In this document: in pieces, positions 31,654 through 34,073 of the stretch
Layout of the letters: each line of letters starts with the position of its first letter
Position numbering within the stretch: the stretch's first letter is position 1
Origin: JBGSYN01 sp041750975
GTDB lineage: Bacteria; Pseudomonadota; Alphaproteobacteria; Geminicoccales; Geminicoccaceae
Length of the DNA stretch: 34,073 nt
NCBI GenBank assembly: GCA_041750975.1
Contig: JBGSYN010000151.1
Span: forward strand, 1 to 34,073
Direction: 5' to 3'
Translations under genes and position numbers: made by a program
Notes under the pieces: generated by a model
The model's database searches: none
Told to the model about the DNA's origin: nothing
Seen by the model: only the letters and a program-made list of their open reading frames with translations

Positions 31654-32640
31654 ATGACCAAGATAACAAGACGTCAGGCAATGGTTGCCGCAACCGCCAC
31701 AGCCGCAATTCTGCCGCTTGCCGGAACAGTCAATAAAGTTTCCGCCGCATTGCCGCAGGCGAAGAACCAAATGCCGGGCGTACACCGCATTCGGGTCGGC
31801 GGAACAACCGTTACCGCAATCCTGGATGGCTATTTCGATCTCGACGCCTCGGTTATGCCCGCTGCCCCTCTCGATCAGCTCGAAGAGATCCAGCGGCGGG
31901 CGTTTCTTCCCGTCGGTCCGACCTTCAGAACCGCAATAAGCGCTTTTGTCGTGAACACCGACGACGAACTGGTGTTGATCGATACCGGATTGAACAACCT
32001 GACGGCATTCGGCCCCAATGTCGGCATGCTCCTGGGAAATCTTGCCGCGGCCGGGATCGATCCAGGTCAGATCGACCGCGTCATCCTCACTCATATGCAT
32101 CCCGATCACATCGCCGGCCTCGCCGATGCCGATGGCAATGCGGTCTTCGAAGCGGCACCGCTCCATGTGCATGAGGCCGATTGGAACTTCTGGACCAGCG
32201 AAGAGATCAGGAGCCAGGCACCGGAGGAGGCCCGCGCGTTTTTCGACATCGCGGTGCAGGCGTCCGCGCCCTACAAGAACCGGCTGGAGCTTTTCAAGGG
32301 CCCGGCTGCCGATCTCGGCGGCGGCATCGAGGCCGTTCACCTTCCCGGCCACACGCCCGGACATATCGGACTATTGATCGGCTCCGGCAACGACCAGCTG
32401 ATGATCATTACGGATGTGGTGCATGCTGTGCCAATGCAGTTTGCGCATCCGGAATGGGCCATCGCCTTCGATACGGACCAGGACCTGGCGATCGCGACCC
32501 GTCGCAACGTCTTCGATCAACTCGTGACGGATCGGATGTTGTTTACCGGCATGCACATGCCGTTCCCGGGCTTCGGCCATGTCGATCGCAGCGGCGATGG
32601 CTACGCCTTTGTGCCGGCGCCCTGGCAATATGAGCTCTAA
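31654..32640 (+). CDS. Exported MBL-fold metallo-hydrolase
   Basis: 328 residues from ATG 31654; GGAGG lies about 10 bases upstream. The N-terminus ITRRQAMVAATATAAILPLAG is a twin-arginine type signal, implying export of the folded, metal-loaded protein to the periplasm. The metallo-beta-lactamase fold carries HMHPDH (147-152), LPGHTPGH and ITDVVH. The best match is to the group containing methyl parathion hydrolase and AHL-lactonase-like enzymes; a lactone or phosphotriester substrate is possible but unproven. It interlocks by 4 bp with the stop of the TetR gene. Confidence 0.88.
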   Translation: MTKITRRQAMVAATATAAILPLAGTVNKVSAALPQAKNQMPGVHRIRVGGTTVTAILDGYFDLDASVMPAAPLDQLEEIQRRAFLPVGPTFRTAISAFVVNTDDELVLIDTGLNNLTAFGPNVGMLLGNLAAAGIDPGQIDRVILTHMHPDHIAGLADADGNAVFEAAPLHVHEADWNFWTSEEIRSQAPEEARAFFDIAVQASAPYKNRLELFKGPAADLGGGIEAVHLPGHTPGHIGLLIGSGNDQLMIITDVVHAVPMQFAHPEWAIAFDTDQDLAIATRRNVFDQLVTDRMLFTGMHMPFPGFGHVDRSGDGYAFVPAPWQYEL

Positions 32641-33236
32641 TGTGCGGCGACCAAATCGTGAGCGACGAGGGTGGTGCGGATGATTTTACGGAGCTCGGTA
32701 GCGGCGAACCCTGCCTTGGCCCAGACCTGAAGCCCCATATAGCCGGAGGCTAGGGCGCCCGCCGCTTCGCGCCGTCGTTGGCTGGTCCAATCGCGGACGG
32801 CGTTGCTTTGATCGAGCGCCGTCTCGATCGCACTCTCGAGCCGTGCCAGCATCGCCCTGACCTTGGTCCCGATCTCATGATCGACCGGCGCCATTTCGAC
32901 AGCGGCGTTGCAGAGAAAACAGCCACGCCGGTCGCCCCGCTGCGCCACGGCGTCCGCTGCAGTATTCAGCATGCACTCGATGCGTTTGACGCCATCATCG
33001 GTAACGGACGCACGCAACATCGTAACCCCGGCCTCCAGGACCGAGCGGTCATATCGGTCGAGAGTCGCCAGATAAATGCTGCGCTTGTCGTCAAAGGCCT
33101 TGTAGAGACTGCCGCGCGCAATCTGCATGGCGTCGAGCAGATCATTGAGCGACGCGCCGGCATAGCCTTTCAGCCAGAATACATTCATCGCGGCATCCAG
33201 GGCCGCGCCAGTATCGAATTCCCGTGGCCTGGCCAT
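32637..33236 (-). CDS. TetR-family transcriptional regulator
   Basis: 199 residues from ATG 33236, preceded by AAGGAG. The N-terminal helix-turn-helix (about 8-55) reads REFDTGAALDAAMNVFWLKGY, then SLNDLLDAMQIARGSLYKAF, the classic TetR pattern. The C-terminal ligand domain includes RRGCFLCNAAVEMAP, a block seen in the AcrR/NemR-like group whose Cys residues can sense electrophiles. Likely targets are itself and the divergent DM13 gene; the convergent MBL gene is less certain. Confidence 0.92.
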   Translation of the reverse strand: MARPREFDTGAALDAAMNVFWLKGYAGASLNDLLDAMQIARGSLYKAFDDKRSIYLATLDRYDRSVLEAGVTMLRASVTDDGVKRIECMLNTAADAVAQRGDRRGCFLCNAAVEMAPVDHEIGTKVRAMLARLESAIETALDQSNAVRDWTSQRRREAAGALASGYMGLQVWAKAGFAATELRKIIRTTLVAHDLVAAH

Positions 33237-33272
33237 GTAGATTCTCCTTTCAAGGCTCTAACTACTATTTGG

Positions 33273-33312
33273 AACCAATTGATCAATAATTCACGTTAGT
33301 GTAAAACCAATT
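33273..33312. promoter_or_regulatory. Possible TetR operator region
   Basis: In the 250-bp divergent region between the TetR and DM13 genes, AACCAATT occurs at 33273-33280 and again at 33305-33312, 32 bp apart (about three helical turns). The first copy overlaps a perfect 10-bp palindrome ATTGATCAAT at 33278-33287. The stretch is AT-rich compared with its surroundings. It lies 37-76 bp upstream of the TetR start, a usual place for an autoregulatory operator. Confidence 0.4.
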
Positions 33313-33486
33313 TTATTGAACGATGAGTTCCGAAATCTTAACTGATGCGCTGTCAACCGATGCGGGCATTTCGCCCGCCCGGACTTAAGGAGAGGCTGGA
33401 TGCCTCGTATTACTTCGTTCGATCCGGCTTCGGCCCAAGGCTTCTTGAAACCAGCACACACAGTTCCAAAACCAGAGGAAACACCG

Positions 33487-33867
33487 ATGAAAGCTCTTTT
33501 CCGCCCGGCGGCCATCGCCTTTGCCCTGATCTCCGTCGTGGCCATTCGGGCCGATGCCCAGACGCTTTCCGGCAGCTTCGAAGGACGCAGCAATCATGAG
33601 GCTCGCGGCACCGTGACGATCGAACCGATCGGCGACGGCTATCGGGTCGTCCTGAGCGACGACTTCTTTCTCGATGGCGCGCCCGATCCCAAGCTCGCCT
33701 TCGGCCAGGACGGCATTGCGGAGGATACGATCTTCGCGCCGCTTGAAGCCAACACGGGTACCCAGACCTACGCCCTGCCCGCCGCTATCGACCCGACGCA
33801 GTACAATGAATTCTATGTCTGGTGCGAGCAGTTCAGCGTCCCGCTCGGACTTGCCAGCCTCGACTAG
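33487..33867 (+). CDS. Secreted DM13-domain protein
   Basis: 126 residues from ATG 33487, with GAGGAA seven bases upstream. Residues 1-24 are a signal peptide ending RADA. The mature protein is essentially one DM13 domain: GSFEGRSNHEARGTVTIE, then VVLSDDFFLDGAPDPKLAFG, and the end block YNEFYVWCEQFSVPLGLASL with the conserved Cys. DM13 has been proposed to take part in redox or electron-transfer reactions; this is unproven. The gene is divergent from tetR and may be under its control. Confidence 0.85.
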   Translation: MKALFRPAAIAFALISVVAIRADAQTLSGSFEGRSNHEARGTVTIEPIGDGYRVVLSDDFFLDGAPDPKLAFGQDGIAEDTIFAPLEANTGTQTYALPAAIDPTQYNEFYVWCEQFSVPLGLASLD

Positions 33868-33885
33868 CAGGCCTGACGCTCGAGA

Positions 33886-34073
33886 CTACGAGGCCTCGCG
33901 CGAAACCGGTGCGGGGTCTCGTTGCGTTTGGGCCTGGGGCCAGAGTACCAGTGCGAGCGCTGCGAGAACCATCAGGAGTGCCGAGACGTCCGCCACGTTG
34001 ATGGGCTCGCCGACGAGGATGGCCGAACTCACGACGCCGACGATGGGCACACCAAGAATCGAGATCGCGGCGA
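33886..34073 (-). CDS. EamA/DMT-family transporter, C-terminal fragment (5' end outside window)
   Basis: Only the last 61 residues are present. They contain two hydrophobic segments: GVPIVGVVSSAILVGEPINV, where P, the small residues and GE match the last-but-one helix of EamA (10-TM) permeases, and ALLMVLAALALVLWPQ, followed by a short polar tail. EamA proteins export or import amino acids, nucleobases and other metabolites across the inner membrane. It converges on the DM13 gene with an 18-bp gap. Confidence 0.75.
   Translation of the reverse strand, partial: AAISILGVPIVGVVSSAILVGEPINVADVSALLMVLAALALVLWPQAQTQRDPAPVSREAS

Noticed and set aside
1..34073. CRISPR arrays, insertion sequences, toxin-antitoxin or phage defence genes.
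   Set aside because: No spaced repeats, transposase motifs or defence domains were seen on either strand; sbcDC is a housekeeping repair pair.

Overview
The window looks like chromosomal DNA of a high-GC alphaproteobacterium. Pointers are a PuuD-type (cytochrome c-fused) urate hydroxylase, a D-Ala-D-Ala carboxypeptidase with a SPOR tail, a DUF1289 gene beside rsmD, frequent GTG/TTG starts and dense overlapping operons. I cannot place it more finely. No phage, IS element, CRISPR array or integrase was seen.

Region 1 (1-12706) is purine and heterocycle catabolism. A plus-strand run encodes a 2-oxoglutarate/Fe(II) dioxygenase (cut at the left edge), a short-chain dehydrogenase with no normal start codon, a dihydroorotase/allantoinase-type cyclic amidohydrolase, an atypical M20 hydrolase and a PuuE-type allantoinase. 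An allantoate amidohydrolase gene faces it. Divergent from that gene is a fully overlapped operon: 5-hydroxyisourate hydrolase, XdhA, XdhB, XdhC and PuuD. Together they support xanthine -> urate -> 5-hydroxyisourate -> OHCU -> allantoin -> allantoate -> ureidoglycine/ureidoglycolate, with urate oxidation coupled to cytochrome c. The OHCU decarboxylase is not in the window. The first four genes exceed what this pathway needs and may form an undescribed ring-degradation branch.

Region 2 (12692-15323): a Gfo/Idh/MocA oxidoreductase, a divergent NanR-like GntR/FCD regulator, and a 565-bp gene-free stretch.

Region 3 (15324-20608) is core cell-envelope and housekeeping: a secreted carboxypeptidase, a TPR/SH3 secreted protein, glmU, divergent gph, and a tRNA-Val(CAC) gene with its own promoter-like sequence.

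Region 4 (20626-27077): a DUF429-like gene, then a long minus-strand run read from about 26243 down to 21432. It encodes an NAD-dependent epimerase/dehydrogenase, an enolase-superfamily dehydratase, a class-I glutamine amidotransferase-like hydrolase, an RsuA/RluB-type pseudouridine synthase, RsmD, a DUF1289 protein and a secreted DUF4864-like protein. Between the pseudouridine synthase and rsmD lies a 15-bp tandem repeat that spells two four-codon minicistrons. A metaxin/Faxc-type GST gene follows.

Region 5 (27076-34073): sbcD-sbcC, a nitrilase-superfamily amidase, a Tat-exported MBL-fold hydrolase, a TetR regulator divergent from a secreted DM13 protein, and the 3' end of an EamA-type transporter gene.

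Four of six convergent gene pairs overlap at their stop codons, three by exactly 4 bp, so intrinsic terminators are scarce. All family calls were made by eye from motifs and order; no database search was run.
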